The position numbers and the translations under genes were made by a program. The notes beneath the pieces were generated by a model. That model made no database searches. It was given only the letters and a program-made list of their open reading frames with translations, and was not told the origin of the DNA. A stretch of DNA of 64,000 nucleotides from Escallonia rubra (lineage: Eukaryota > Streptophyta > Magnoliopsida > Escalloniales > Escalloniaceae): assembly GCA_033065855.1 (NCBI GenBank), contig JAVXUO010001881.1, positions 62,001 through 126,000 of the forward strand, read 5' to 3'. This document shows, one piece after another, positions 50,001-60,678 of this stretch (its first letter is position 1; the number at the start of each line of letters is the position of its first letter).

Positions 50001-52457
50001 CTAATTGAACCCCATAATTGAACTCTAAATTGAATGCCATAATCCAATCGAACCCTAAATTGAATGCCCCAATTCAACCGAACCCTAAATTGAATGCCCC
50101 AATTCAACCGAACCCTAAATAGAACTAATAGAACCCCCTAATTGAACCCTAAATTGAAGTAATTGAACCCTAATTAAACCCTAAATTAAATGCCCTAATC
50201 GAATCGAACCCTAAATTAAACTAATTGAACCCCTACTTGAACCCTAAATTGAATGTCTTAATCTAACCGAACCCTAAATTGAACTAATTGAACCCTGAAA
50301 TGAGCTAATTGAACCCTAAATTGGCTAAATTAAACCCCATAATTCACTTAAAGTTTGTGGAGTTGACTGAAATTTTGAAAAACCACACAAGTGAGTAAAT
50401 GACAAAGGGGGGGTATTTTGGGTATGCAAATTGCATAAAGTAATGTGTCAGGGAATCTTTTCACATACTTGGGCCTGCCGTTAAATGTGTGTAGTTGTGT
50501 GTAATGCGGGTACAAACCTCGGGGGGTCGGAGTGTAATTTTTAAAGATAGCGATAGTGGAGTGTAATTACGTAAAACCTCAGGGGTGTTTAGTGTAATTT
50601 ACCCTAGAAAAAAGGTGCTATGAAATCGACTTTCTATCCTACATAAGCGCCAAACAGACAAGGTAGTTAAGATAGGGAGAGGTGCCAGCTTATTCTTTAA
50701 TGAAGGAACTTGCAGTGCAACAGCACAAGCAATCTGGGCCTCTGCAACGCAAGCATTATGTGCCCGTGTTACACAGACTCGGCATCGACCCCCACATACC
50801 CATGTTGAAACGATCCAACACGGGCAGGCAAGAAATACGGTTTGATTCTTCGCTCTTAAATCGGACTCGCCAGATCGCACTCTGGCCAGAAAAAGCATAG
50901 AAGATGGAGGTACGAACAAACGATATGGTAGAGCTTTGACCTCAGATATTTGCAGAGCATCAGTTGTGTTGGATACTTGAGAGCTTCAATAGTGTAGAAA
51001 CAGCAGCGGATAGGTTAAGCAAATCCTGATTGGGGAGAGGAGGAAGAGGATAAATTGTGGCCATTACGTTAGGATCTTTTGGACCCTCAGATAGTTTTTA
51101 AAACACGAGTACAGGATGACGCGCTTTCCAGACTCGTGCCCAATGTGTGTCTGTGGGTGTGTAGTTCACGCGCTCTTCTCGATGTGGTTTTAAGTGGCTT
51201 ATAGTCCATTACAGGGAGCCAATAGGCACAGTTTCATGCATGTGTCTTATCTGATATTTGAGAGGAATGAAGTGGTCAGAAGAATTCACTTGAAACTGAA
51301 TGAAAATCTACCAACTTTGCTTTATGCAAATGCCGCACCCCAGTTTATACTTTTAACTTGATTTCATGCGAATATGTTACTGGAAATTAACTTTAAGCAG
51401 ACATAGTTCTGGACACAGATATTTAAAGGTATTATCATAATACTCATCTACATAAGCACATACTTAAATGTACATGCGTGTCCGCGTACCCTTAGCCAAA
51501 ATTAGGATCCTTTTTACCTGTGTTCCTGTATCCTAACATTTAAGAACCCAACTGACTTGACACTTGGACATGCCCCTGTGCCCAATCCTTTTGCTACGTC
51601 CATGCAAGTGTAACAGTGTGCAGTCCGAGGATAGATTGCCACAAGTGTACTAATCCTGCATACGCTTTCCACCTTCTTCAAGACACCACTAGAAGCACTA
51701 GCCAGGTTCTTTTTCAGGTAAAGATTGCTAGAATAAGAGCACGTCTCTCTTATTCTAGGCAATTGGTTGATGGATATGTGCCTAGGCCTTCCTTCCTCCC
51801 CCAAACAAAAAAAACCACCTCCCTTTGTTATTATGACACGAAACTTAGAACCCTTTTATCTAGATAACATCATGGTTTTTACCCACCAACGACAGCAGTA
51901 ATAATCTATCATCAATTTAGTTTTAATCTGCCAAATGTCTGGATGACCAACTATTGGGTGCCTATTTAAATTTACAGTAGCTAAAAGTTCAACAGCTTAT
52001 TGAGTTAAATGAAGAAGATAACTGAACATGACCTGTTTCCAAAGCATGGATGCCAAGCTGAAATGCTAATGTTAACAGTACGAATGTTATGTCGCGACCT
52101 GGCTTCTTCAGGCAGCAAAAAATAACCCTACAGAAAGCCTGATTTTAGAATGAAATATTTATAGAGGAAAGGGGAAAAAAGAAGTAGCTTCCGAACAGTG
52201 GTGGAAACACCTGCAAAACTCAATGCTATGATAAGTGAACTAAAAACATAAAAAATTGATGAACGAAGCTGAAAAACACGCATATTTTTTCCTTTTACTT
52301 TTGATAAGGCAGTACATACATACAGATTGTATGTGTGTATACATGTTTATGCATGGACATGCTCATAAACCTGTACTAAATTAGTACAATCTCACCTTTT
52401 CCGTAGTGTACAGATAAGTTGGCTCAAATGCTTTGCTTCCCCTTTCAAACCACTGCA
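35064..52457 (-). CDS. Membralin family protein, ten 3' exons (5' part missing)
   Basis: Multi-pass ER membrane protein. The animal homologue TMEM259 works in an ER-associated degradation complex; the plant role is not established. Exons in reading order: 52457-52396, 52127-52033, 49034-48955, 44873-44790, 37933-37817, 37583-37498, 37363-37257, 36007-35916, 35828-35752, 35564-35064. All have GT-AG borders and continuous phase, giving 432 codons and a TAG stop. Visible motifs: FEPTYLYTTEK, SRHNIRTVNISIS, NRLVGYDTILMNSLL, NYQTKEFYNLTYAHEQ, SFTLRETQTRMLKFT and FEFYDDQLLAFMVL. About five hydrophobic helices lie between TKCGVLMMSLFVFF and AFMQHLILYFWNQFE. A soluble tail follows, ending in SFSSLLLWILGG and a polar end. 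The N-terminal ~240 residues expected for the family were not found. Large introns (3.0, 4.1 and 6.9 kb) are filled with mobile elements, while the coding parts look intact. Confidence 0.9.
38085..38250. repeat. (CA)n/(TG)n/(TATG)n microsatellite tract
   Basis: Alternating purine-pyrimidine repeats (cacaca, tgtgtg, acatatgtat) occur in a membralin intron. Confidence 0.85.
38250..39175. mobile_element. Long-TIR repeat family, copy 1
   Basis: The left arm has 'gggagctgattcat', 'tttgcccctct' and TATATGGGGCGGAC. The right arm ends in the inverse 'cagctcccatac'. The interior (38400-38900) is mostly GC-rich filler with no recognised gene. Ends are approximate and no target duplication was identified. 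It lies in the 6.9 kb membralin intron. Confidence 0.4.
39150..41035. mobile_element. Long-TIR repeat family, copy 2, containing a small hAT
   Basis: The left arm carries a hairpin (GGCAACTTA...AAGTTGCC at 39185-39204), CCGTCCGACCAATAATGG and CCGTCCGCCATTTATGGGG. The right arm near 40880-41030 carries inverse words (CCTTATAATGGGAGG, 'gtggacgg', 'ttccccatatat'). The hAT at 39834-40521 inserted into it. Ends are approximate. Confidence 0.45.
39834..40521. mobile_element. Non-autonomous hAT element
   Basis: The left end CAGTGTTATCAAAGGC matches the inverse of the right end GCCTTTAATAACTATG at 13 of 16 positions. The flanks ATCATACC (39826-39833) and ATCGTACC (40522-40529) form an 8-bp duplication with one mismatch. 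Subterminal regions are full of GCGCC/GGCGC words (GCCTAGGC, GCGCCTAGGC). Non-coding. Confidence 0.82.
41036..42060. mobile_element. Long-TIR repeat family, copy 3
   Basis: The left arm has the hairpin GGCAACTTAGTTAACTTGCC (41056-41075), 'ggccgtccata' and CCGTCCGCCCTATAATGGG. The right end near 42000-42057 has the hairpin GGCGACTTA...AGGTTGCC. The interior is GC-rich with CACC-type repeats. Boundaries are approximate and shared with the next copy. Confidence 0.42.
41534..41605. repeat. 40-bp tandem duplication
   Basis: GATAAGCGAGGATC(T/A)GAATGGTAGATACCGCC occurs twice with a period of 40 bp and a single mismatch in the shared block. Confidence 0.85.
42037..43060. mobile_element. Long-TIR repeat family, copy 4
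   Basis: The left arm starts with the hairpin at 42037-42057 and continues through GGCCGTCCATAC and a T-run. The right arm (42840-43060) has CATTACAGGGCAAACGG, 'gggccgtctac', a perfect hairpin at 43008-43028 and GGGAGCGACTCCC. The interior is low-complexity CACC and GTGTGT sequence with a (GA)n tract at 42632-42653. This is the clearest copy of the family. Confidence 0.5.
43060..44789. other. Membralin intron sequence without recognised elements
   Basis: Apart from a poly-C run near 43120-43134, no repeat or gene was recognised. Confidence 0.4.
45013..48247 (-). mobile_element. RTE-like LINE relic
   Basis: Read on the minus strand, it begins in an endonuclease-like part (NIGSWNLGSLLGKLREPVD, KCWYTGK near 47950-48160). 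The linker follows (CRNEENFEKYKVAQKEAKKA near 47160). Reverse transcriptase pieces come next: EWRKS and NNYRGIKLMSH near 46230-46310, then LYLFTLVMDELTKNIQGE with PWCMLFMDN at 45760-45860. The 3' part is LRWFDHIQHRPLHALVKRS near 45220, and it ends in a (GAC)5 tail at 45013-45030. The active-site F-A-D-D is changed to FMDN, and stops and frameshifts are frequent, so it is dead. It lies in the 4.1 kb membralin intron in the same orientation as the gene. Confidence 0.85.
46585..47425 (-). repeat. Diverged ~419-bp tandem duplication inside the LINE
   Basis: Two copies of the linker region follow each other. GGCTAATTATCCAGATTGC near 46918 recurs as GGCTCATTATCCAGATTGC 419 bp later, and TTTTTGGACATCC, CTTTCATAAG(T/C)CTTACCTCTA and CCTTCTTTGCTTCC repeat at the same spacing. 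Confidence 0.8.
49149..50604. mobile_element. MULE-like non-autonomous element with ~75-bp TIRs
   Basis: Both ends read GGGTAAATTACACTAAACAC inward and continue with about 75 bp of nearly identical inverted repeat. The flanks are a perfect 9-bp duplication TAGAAAAAA (49140-49148 and 50605-50613), the Mutator target size. There is no coding sequence; the interior is almost wholly a CCCTAAA-rich repeat. It sits in the 3.0 kb membralin intron. The high identity of the arms suggests fairly recent insertion. Confidence 0.88.
49378..50345. repeat. Degenerate tandem repeat with telomere-like CCCTAAA motif
   Basis: More than twenty copies of AACCCTAAATTGAA or close variants are separated by CTAATTGAACCCCTAATTG and GAATGCCCTAATTCAATCG. 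This gives higher-order units of roughly 60-70 bp. CCCTAAA equals the common plant telomere repeat, but here it is interspersed, not contiguous. Confidence 0.88.
50614..52032. other. Membralin intron sequence, unassigned
   Basis: No element or gene was recognised. The open frame on the minus strand at 50599-50919 has no family motif. Confidence 0.4.
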
Positions 52458-53394
52458 CTGAATAATTTCAAGTGCAACTTAAGTTCAGAGAGTGTACGCC
52501 TCATAAAAGAAAGTATATGAAACTGAAAAAGGTCAGTCCTTCAGAATATGTATCTATATGGAAGCATAAAAAATTTAGAAAAATGTTATACAAAGTTCAA
52601 TTCCATCCTAACAAAATGACCCGTTGGGCAAGAAAGGATGTGAATAAGATTAGGGTTTGTAGGTGCCAGCCATAGTCTTCAGGCATGGGCTTAAAACATC
52701 AATTCACTATAAATCCTATTGGAAGTTGGAATCACTTATCGTACATTTAATATGTACAAGAAGAATATTCTATATTGCTTTCTTCTCTTTCCTCAGATTT
52801 CCTTTGTAGCCTGGTGTATGCTCCTTGGGAAGATAGTTTCAGTTAATGAGACTAGACTAGTTAATAACTAAGATGGAGTCAAGGAGAACTGGAGAAGTAC
52901 TTAAAAATCCAACTAAACTACAGTTAAATATAACATGAAAAGTGCGGCTTTAGAATGGCGAGGAAAGGAGAGGGTGTAGCAAAAAAAATGGACAAAAAAA
53001 AATGATAACAAAGCATTTTTTTTTTTTGGGATCTTGGGCTAATGAAATGCTTTTGGCAGTCGAATATTCAAGAAGGGATGTCAATGAAATAAATTGTTTA
53101 AGTGAATATAATGTTAAACCCTTTTCTGGACATTATCTTTCCTTTCTTTTTGATCTCCTCCTTTACAGTTAAAGCAAATAAGGGCATTCTACTTGCCATC
53201 CGAAGTTGACATTCTCAGTGAATAACTCAGTCTCAGCAAAGACAGCTGGAAGCCAAAGTCAACTTCTCAAAGAACTACCATGACATTTGAAGATTGTTTT
53301 TGAGGCCATTTGATCATTTTTCCACAAAAGGAGTTCGCATCTGTTTTTACAGTCTAGCCATTTTCTGTAGTTGATCAGAAGAGATTAGGCTATT
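52458..53394. other. Sequence upstream of the first recognised membralin exon
   Basis: Scanned on the minus strand for the preceding membralin exon, which should end in G to complete the valine codon before QWF. None was found. This is probably intron. Confidence 0.35.
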
Positions 53395-53403
53395 TTTTCA
53401 GTA

Positions 53404-54501
53404 GGGATAATTGCATAAAATACCCTTGTGGTTTGGGGGAGTTGCAAAAAGACCCCTGTTGTTACAAAAGTTGCAAGAAGACACCTGAGCTAACAAATGT
53501 GTCGCACCCGTCAATTCCCATAACAGAATAATAAAAATGTTGAAATTGTCCCTCCATGTAAACCGTAATTATAGATTTAGGGTTTTTTATTTTTTATATG
53601 AATGATGTTGGTATTGGGCAGGAGGCAGGGCTAAGCTCTTGGTGGTGGATCAAGATGGTGGTGCCGGCGCAAGTGGATGGGGTTGATGACGAGGCTGGTG
53701 GGCGGCGACGCAGGTTCATGGTGGTGGACAGGGCTACTGGCGGCAACACCTGGCTGGGCTTTGATCGAAACCCTAATTGTAGATCTAGTTTTTTTTTTTT
53801 TAATGGTCTTGGTTTTGGAAGCTCGAGGCTTGTGGTTTGTGATTCAGGCAGATGGGCGGTGCAATTGGCTAGGGTTGATGGCAGGGCTGGTGGCAGCACA
53901 ATTGGCTAGGGTTGATGGCGGGCTACGAGGCGGCGCAAGTGGCTGGGGTTGATGACGGGGCTAGCGGCGATTCAAGAGGTTGGGGGTGATGACAGGGATG
54001 GCAATGCGGAGTTCGTGGTGGGTGGAAGGGACCGATGGTGGCGTCGCACTTGGCTATGGGTTGATAAAGGCGCTAGCAGCGGCGGCGGCAGAGGGCTCGT
54101 GGTGGGTTTTCAGGGCTGGCGGCATCGTAGGTGTACGGGGCTGAGCGGTGGCCAAAATGGGCGGTGGTTGTAGTGGATGGGGCTGGGTGAGGGTGGCGGC
54201 TAGGGTTTTGGTTGGTAAGGGTGGTACCAGGCTAGGGTTAGGGTTTGCTGGGATTGGATTGGAGAAGAAATTGGACTTGGGTGGGAGAGGAAAAAAGGGA
54301 GGGTAATTTAGTCTTTTTAATATATTAAAATATATCAAACGCATCTTTTAAGAAAGTGAATATCGCGCTCCATCAACTTGGAAGATTTTTCTTACGGTTA
54401 CAACAAAATTAACACCACAGGAGGCTATTTACAACTTTTGTAACAACGGGGGTCTTTTTGCCACTACCCCAAACCACAAGGGTATTTTATGCAATTATCC
54501 C
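53404..54501. mobile_element. MULE-like non-autonomous element
   Basis: The ends are perfect 35-bp inverted repeats starting GGGATAATTGCATAAAATAC, with weaker pairing to about 75 bp. The flanks are a perfect 9-bp duplication TTTTCAGTA (53395-53403 and 54502-54510). The interior (53600-54250) is G-rich with repeated GGTTGATG and GGGCTGGCGGC words; its long open frames are compositional. Confidence 0.9.
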
Positions 54502-54510
54502 TTTTCAGTA

Positions 54511-55469
54511 TTACTGAAAGCCCAGTTAGTTTCAGCCATCAAAAATGCAAGTTCATTGCATTCACCATTTGGACCAGTGGGCCTCCTACATTTGAATTAT
54601 ACTATCGTCTACTTTTGAGATTTCAGCTGCTTTCCTTCGTAATCTGAAGTTAGTTAATGTTAGGACTAATGAATAGATTCCAGTGATGGAGAAATTTGGC
54701 TTGGGCAGTTCCCCTCGCCCTTAATTCGCCATATTTCTTAATATGCCCTATACATCTAGGAATTTGGATCAGAGGAATGATCAAGCATGGCTATAGTTTT
54801 TCCATTGAGGCTCGTGAACAAGCTGGATAAGAGCACGGTGACCCCTAGAAGCCCTTGATCTGATCTTACAATATATCAGAGCAAGATCAGATAGCAACAT
54901 GCTTACTAATTATGCCAGGCAACAGGGTATTTATTTCTTGACCATACTCATAAAATGGGAACTGTTGCTTTTAAGACGTACTCTCAAGTGTGCAAAGATG
55001 CATAGATTTGAACTGCAAGGTCCTATTCTATATTCTTCCTTTTCTCGTTTCTTTCAGGAAGGGCTGCAAGCAAGCTGAATTTGCGGCTGGTTTCAGGCTT
55101 GAGCTCGACTTGAGTATACATTCCAGTCGACTCCGTTATCGAACGAGCTTCTATTCATGGTCAACCTTGTTGGTCTACATCATAATGTAACTCTACGTGA
55201 GCTTTCAAATGAATCCTCAAGCTTGACTGTCCATACATGAGTCAGGCCAGGCTTGCAAGCGGTTCAGACTGTTTGCAGCCAGAATTAAAAATTCCTCATG
55301 TACTTAGGCTCGTCATACAGATTGAGTTGTTTATTTGTGTCTTCAGTTGGTTTTGCTTCTACCTTGTTGATACTTGGGGAAGGCTTTTCCAGTTCTAGAT
55401 TAGCAGTATAAAATATCTACTTTTACTATCGATGCTTGTAATTTCCGTAATATAACTTAAAAGTACTAA
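54511..55469. other. Unassigned intron-like sequence
   Basis: No element ends, exons or RNA genes were recognised. Confidence 0.35.
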
Positions 55470-55477
55470 TAACTTCA

Positions 55478-57337
55478 GGGGATTGATAACCACACTCCAC
55501 TTTTCACCGCTCACACTCCACATTCGTCACTGAAACTAAAAAGCGTGCCACTAAATGACACTAAAGAGTGCCACCTAAAGAACTTTAGCAACAAAAGTGG
55601 AGTGTCAGTGATGCAGCAGAAAATGCTGCAGCTGAAAAATGGTTTGCTACTTGTTGCAAGGCAGGCCAAAGTGCTGGATGGGAAAGAATCCCGCACAATT
55701 GAATATGCTTTCCAATGCAAAAGATGTAGTAAAGCACTGCCCTGAAGCGTAAATTACCTCTAGCTTTCATAGTGATTACAATCTGATGGAATTATCAGCC
55801 TCACTACCCTAGCAAATTCATCAACTCAACTACCTAATTAAGATCAAACTTATTACCACCCCATTAGTAGCGAACTACCAGCAGTTAGGGTATTCTAAAA
55901 CATCTAGAAGACAGGCAATAAGTTCAAGTAAACACTACAAGTCATTGAAAGTACCAAAACCCTATATACCCTAAAGTGTCCTGATACTCCAAAGATGAAT
56001 TAACAAAACACCCTTAGACTGAAATCTTCTGTTAGCAGAAATAATTTTCTTCAAAGTGATTTTCTATTGTTGAATTGAGCTCCATTATCACCCCTGGTTG
56101 AGATCACATCAACCTCGAGTTCTTCCTTGTACTTGCGGAGTCAGCAGTCCACAAATTTCCGTTGCATGCTCCTGTGTCTTATTTCCCCTGAACCTTGACT
56201 TTCTATGGCATAAAGAAGCTGAAGTTTAATATGGGACTTCACCTTTGCACTTCAAAATACCTCGTATCCATGACCGTCCACTTTCATGAGTAAACTAGCA
56301 CAGACTGTAGAACGCATGAATCTTTTCATCATCTGCATTTCTAAAAATTCGAACCAAAATTGATCAACATACCCATCCCAAAATTAGAAATAAGAATTTC
56401 TAGTACATTTCACTTTCATACTCCACCACATCACATATCCGCATCTTATTCATGTTACCAATCCTTAGGAGTATTCATCATAAGTTGGTGGTAAATTCCA
56501 ATCACCATCCACTCCGCTTCTCATTGCAATCGTGTTTTTAGGAAGGATAAAGATGTTTCTCGTCTTCTTCCAAGTAATGGTACTTCTCTTCTTGGAGGAG
56601 ATCCTTTTGACAACCACCTTCTCTCCTAGATGCTGTATTTAACTTTCTACTTCCTGCTGTAACCAAAGATAATCAAGTCTCCCAGCTATTCAACCAAGCT
56701 GGATCTTAATTATTTGTAGCCTTTGTTGCCTATTTTGGTGCAAGGCTACATATCTTCTCTGGCCCCAGTCTCCACTCACATGCATCATTCACTTTAAGTG
56801 CCACGGTAGGAACCTGAGCAGGACCCAGGATTCGGCTATGATACCACCTGATGCAGCACAAAATGCTGCAGCTGAAAAGTGGTTTGCTACTTATGGCAAG
56901 GCAGGCCAAAGTGCTGAAAATGGGAAAGAATCTTGAGCAATTGAATATGTTTTTCAATCCAAAAGATGACTTGGAACTTAAGTTATATCTAGCTTTTGTA
57001 GAGGAGACCATCTGATCGAATTTTCTGCCCCACTACCCTAATTAGTGTATCAACTCAACTACCTAACTAAGATCAAACTTAGAACTGACAAACTACCAGA
57101 AGTTTGCGCACTCTAGAACATCTAGAGGACAGGAATTAACTTCAATTAAACACTTTTGTCATCCAAAGTACCAACTACAAAATCCCTTCAGTGTCCCAAA
57201 GTTCCAGCTAAGAGAAATTGACAAAAACATCCTTGGACTAAAATCTTCTCTCGGCAGAAAATTTCAAAGTGATTTCAAATTGTTGAATTGGGCCGCATTA
57301 GTAAGTGATAAAAAGTGGAGTGCGGCTATCAATTCCC
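55478..57337. mobile_element. MITE split by an LTR element
   Basis: The left arm GGGGATTGATAACCACACTC and the inverse of the right arm (GGGAATTGATAGCCGCACTC) match well. Both flanks carry TAACTTCA (55470-55477 and 57338-57345), an 8-bp duplication. Without the insertion it would be about 170 bp. The superfamily is uncertain (hAT or MULE). Confidence 0.72.
55609..57297 (-). mobile_element. Small non-autonomous LTR retrotransposon (TRIM/LARD-like)
   Basis: Two direct LTRs, 55609-56084 and 56849-57297, both begin TGATGCAGCA on the plus strand and end in CA. Next to the right-hand LTR lies a primer site, GGCTATGATACCA at 56834-56846, the inverse of TGGTATCATAGCC, close to the initiator-Met tRNA site. 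A purine-rich tract AGGGGTGATAA abuts the other LTR on the minus strand. The internal part is about 760 bp and codes for nothing. The LTRs have diverged visibly, so it is not recent. Confidence 0.8.
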
Positions 57338-57345
57338 TAACTTCA

Positions 57346-57838
57346 TGGCTACAGTCCTGAAACATTGATACCGAAACAACAATGTATTCACTGATACCAT
57401 CAGACAAAAGTATTAGTTCTACAGTAAAGAGTATATGTCATTACCATTAAGGCTCAATAAATATTTATCTGCAATTAACTGAAAAACATTAAAGCTAATA
57501 GGAAATATTGTCTGCGACAATTTTTCAGAAGAATTAAACAGGATGTCATCATAGCACAGACATACACAGATTTGTGTGGAATTGGTCATGAAGAAGCAAA
57601 TGAAACTATCTTCATGTGCATCTGTCAAAATGCATTTAGCTAATAAATCCATTTCGCCACTCCCAAAAAAAAAAAAAAGAAGAAAGAAAAAATGGAAAAC
57701 AAGAAGAAGAAAAAGAAGAATAGAGGAGAAAGAAAAGAAACAGCAAAAATGTCGATATGAGACTTTCTATGGACAAAATATCGTGTGCCTACCAATTCTA
57801 TTACAAGCAGAAAGGTCACATAAATATACACATATATA
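57346..57838. other. Unassigned sequence with an A-rich tract
   Basis: A purine-rich AAGAAGAAA tract at 57665-57750 gives a lysine-rich open frame that is compositional. Nothing else was recognised. Confidence 0.4.
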
Positions 57839-58790
57839 AAGGGCTGATTCACAATTACCGCTGGGGAACCCCCTATTTTCCCAGTGCAGATCTAGCCGTT
57901 CAAGTCACCTCGCGGACGGCCAAGGCTGACTTTTTTTTATCTCACGCCTAACCGCCCCAAAGAGGGGAGGCCACTATAAATGAGAATTCCCTCCCTCCCC
58001 CTCCCCCCCCTCTCTCGATGGGTCTGCCTCAATCGTCTCCCTATCCCACCGCTAACTCCATCACTGCCTTACAGTCTCCCTCCTCCACCGCCGCCTACCA
58101 CCACCGTAACCACTGCCTAAACCTCCACCATCACCACAATTATCACCACTGCAACTACCACTCCCCACACCATCAATCGCCCCACCAACCGTCAAGCTAT
58201 GCCATCCTTACATTCAACCAGCACTGACCATCAAACGGCCAAGTGACTCACCACTCCCGACAGCACCACAGCTAAAAACACCACCATGGCCACAACCACC
58301 ACCACAGCCTCGCCAAATCCCCAACCACCACCTTCGTGCCCACCACCATTACCCACCCACTTCCACCATTACCCACCACCACTAATGCGTCACTGGCCAC
58401 ACCACCACTTCCATCTTACCCACCACCACCTTCATCACCAACCAAACGCATGTCCAAACCAGATTCACGTTTTCCACCCATTGATCAAACCAGATTCACC
58501 ATCTCCAAACTAGATTCACTATGTCCCAAGAGGAAAAAGAGAGATGAAGAAAGAGAAGCAGAGAAAGTAGATAGACAATAGAGAGAGAAGCAGAACAGCT
58601 GACAAACAAAATCCAAAGGGTATCTGTGGAAAAAAAATGCTAACCGCCCGTCCCAGTGGCGCTCAGGCAACAAGTGAAAATATGGCATCTCAATCGTCTA
58701 ATCTGTAACATAAATGGTTGGAACAAAGCTGGAAAACTTGGGATGTGTTTGCGTATATTTTGATATACATAGATATTTCATATTTATGGC
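57839..58790. mobile_element. TIR element with CACC-rich interior
   Basis: The left arm (GGGCTGATTCACAATTACCG, 'ctattttccca', CTAACCGCCCC) matches the inverse of the arm near 58620-58760 (GCTAACCGCCCGTCCC; the opposite strand reads 'gattgagatgcc' and 'gcggttagca'). It also matches arms of the element at 60047-63413. The interior is CCACCACC-type low complexity. The right boundary is approximate. Confidence 0.5.
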
Positions 58791-58794
58791 AGCG

Positions 58795-60040
58795 ATGACA
58801 GCTAAGTTGCCAGCATGATCTGACAGTCCAAGTTGTTGAGGTAGGCGACCCAGATCCGCTGTTTTTTTGTAAGTGAAGTCGTTTTCCACCCCATTATGGA
58901 GCGGACATCTGTCCAATTATAAGGTGGATGATGACTTACTGTCCACGCGGCCATCCACCCTATAATGGGGCAAACGACGAAAAAAGTTAAAAGAAAAAGT
59001 GATCTGGTTATTCCATCCACACAAATGGACGGCTAGATCATGGTGGCAACTTAAGCTAAGTTGACAGGATCAGCTCGAGATTGCAAAGGGCTCCCTTTTC
59101 CCTGCCCATCTTCAGCCATCCACCACGGCCCGTGGACGGCCACATATGGGTTTTTTAAAAAGCCAAAAGCAATGATAGTCTGGCGCAGCGTGTGAATTTC
59201 TAATTTGCCCTTCTACCACACTGAACCAACTACCATAATGACTACAAATTCAAAGTAATGGAAAAACAATGATACACAATGCGCAAGACTATAGTGCATT
59301 ATCTTTTATTCTCTCTCCCTCAACTCCGTCCCACCTCTACCTTTAGGTCGGATCTGAGAACCCATCTCTCTCTCTCTCTCCCTCCCTCCCTCCCTGCCTG
59401 CTTGTTGCCGACACCACTGGTCGCCCCCCACACCATCGCCACCGCCGCCACCGCGCACTTAAATCAGTAGGTATACCCAACCACACAACTCACCGCCACC
59501 ATTTCCACAACACCCCACCGCCATCGTGCCCACTTCCACACTCACAACCACAGCCGACCACCCCTACAACCACGAAATGTAATCCCCAACGACAACCACC
59601 AAACTCAGTCAAAAGTCATACCACCACCTCCACTCCACTACCTTGTCGTATTCTCAACCGCCACCATCATCATGAACCTCAGGGAAAAGTTCCACCATCG
59701 CCCAAAGCGACCGCAACCACCACCGTCCAGATCGGCCACAAACATCTGAACCGAGCAGCTATTGAGATGATGTACATCTGAGCTGTACATCAACCTATCT
59801 AGAGCACTATATTGGTATTGTTTTACATAAGTGCAACTTAACCATTTCTAAAAAGAGTAAAAATGGGCATAAGGGTATTTTGATAAAAGTACACAATGGG
59901 CCACATAATGTGGCGCACTGCTTTTTTACTTTTTCAGAAACACATCTGAGACTGTCCACACGCCGTGGTGGACAGTTGCAAATGGATTAGGAAAATGGGA
60001 GCCCTTCCCAACCTTGGGTAGGGATGGGCTCCCATATATG
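58795..60040. mobile_element. Long-TIR repeat family, further copies
   Basis: Words of the 38-43 kb family recur: CACCCTATAATGGGGC, CACCCCATTATGGAGC, a hairpin GGCAACTTA...AAGTTGAC at 59045-59065, and inverse arms around CCACCACGGCCCGTGG (59119) and CACGCCGTGGTGG (59958). The interior holds a (CT)n/(CCCT)n tract (59364-59400) and CCACCGCC repeats. Probably one or two overlapping copies. Confidence 0.42.
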
Positions 60041-60678
60041 TCTATATATAGTGGTCGATCCACATCTAGCGCTAGAATTTTTCTTATTTTCCCAGCTCTG
60101 ATCCAGCTGTCCACATCATAGATTGGACAACTGAGATGCCTTTTTTTTTTTCAATTCTCGCCTAACCGCCTAAAGAGGTGCGGTTAGCAATTTTTTCACA
60201 TATACCCTTTTGTCTTTTTTATCGATCATTCTTTTCTAGAAATGTCTCGCTAACTTATCTCTCTCTTCATCTTCTTCTGCTTTTCTCTCTCGACTCTCTT
60301 ACTTCATCTATGTTTTTTTTTGTAAGAAGTTGGAGCTGCTTATGAATATCCTCTTTTTATTCAAGTGGATGGTTTTGGCTCTGACTGATAGGTGGTGCTT
60401 ATGAATCTTCTGCTAACAACATGGCGGTGGTGGGTTTTGGTCGGTAACGGTGGTGCGGCCAGCACCGACAAAGGTGGTGGAGGGTACGCCTAGAGGTGGT
60501 CGGTGTGGTGGTTGATGGCACGCCGGTGACGGTCAATGGTGGTGGGTAATGGTGGAAGTGGGTGGGTGTGGCGGTGTTAGTGATGGTGGTGCGGCCGGTG
60601 AGGAAGGTGGTGATGGACGGTTGTTGACAATGGTCTGCCACTGGCGATGATAGTGGCTTGGGTGGCAGTTGTGGTGGT

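Noticed and set aside
53160-53260. Possible upstream membralin exon on the minus strand (FALTVKEEI)
   Set aside because: Only a few residues resemble the family and similarity does not continue; splice borders do not give the needed phase.
53598-54173. Several overlapping long open frames
   Set aside because: Open in more than one frame because of G-rich composition inside a MULE-like element; no conserved protein motif.
57576-57839. Lysine/arginine-rich 87-residue frame
   Set aside because: Product of an AAG/GAA-rich tract; not gene-like.
58018-58581. Proline/histidine/threonine-rich proteins
   Set aside because: CCACCACC low complexity inside a TIR element; open in more than one frame with no motifs.
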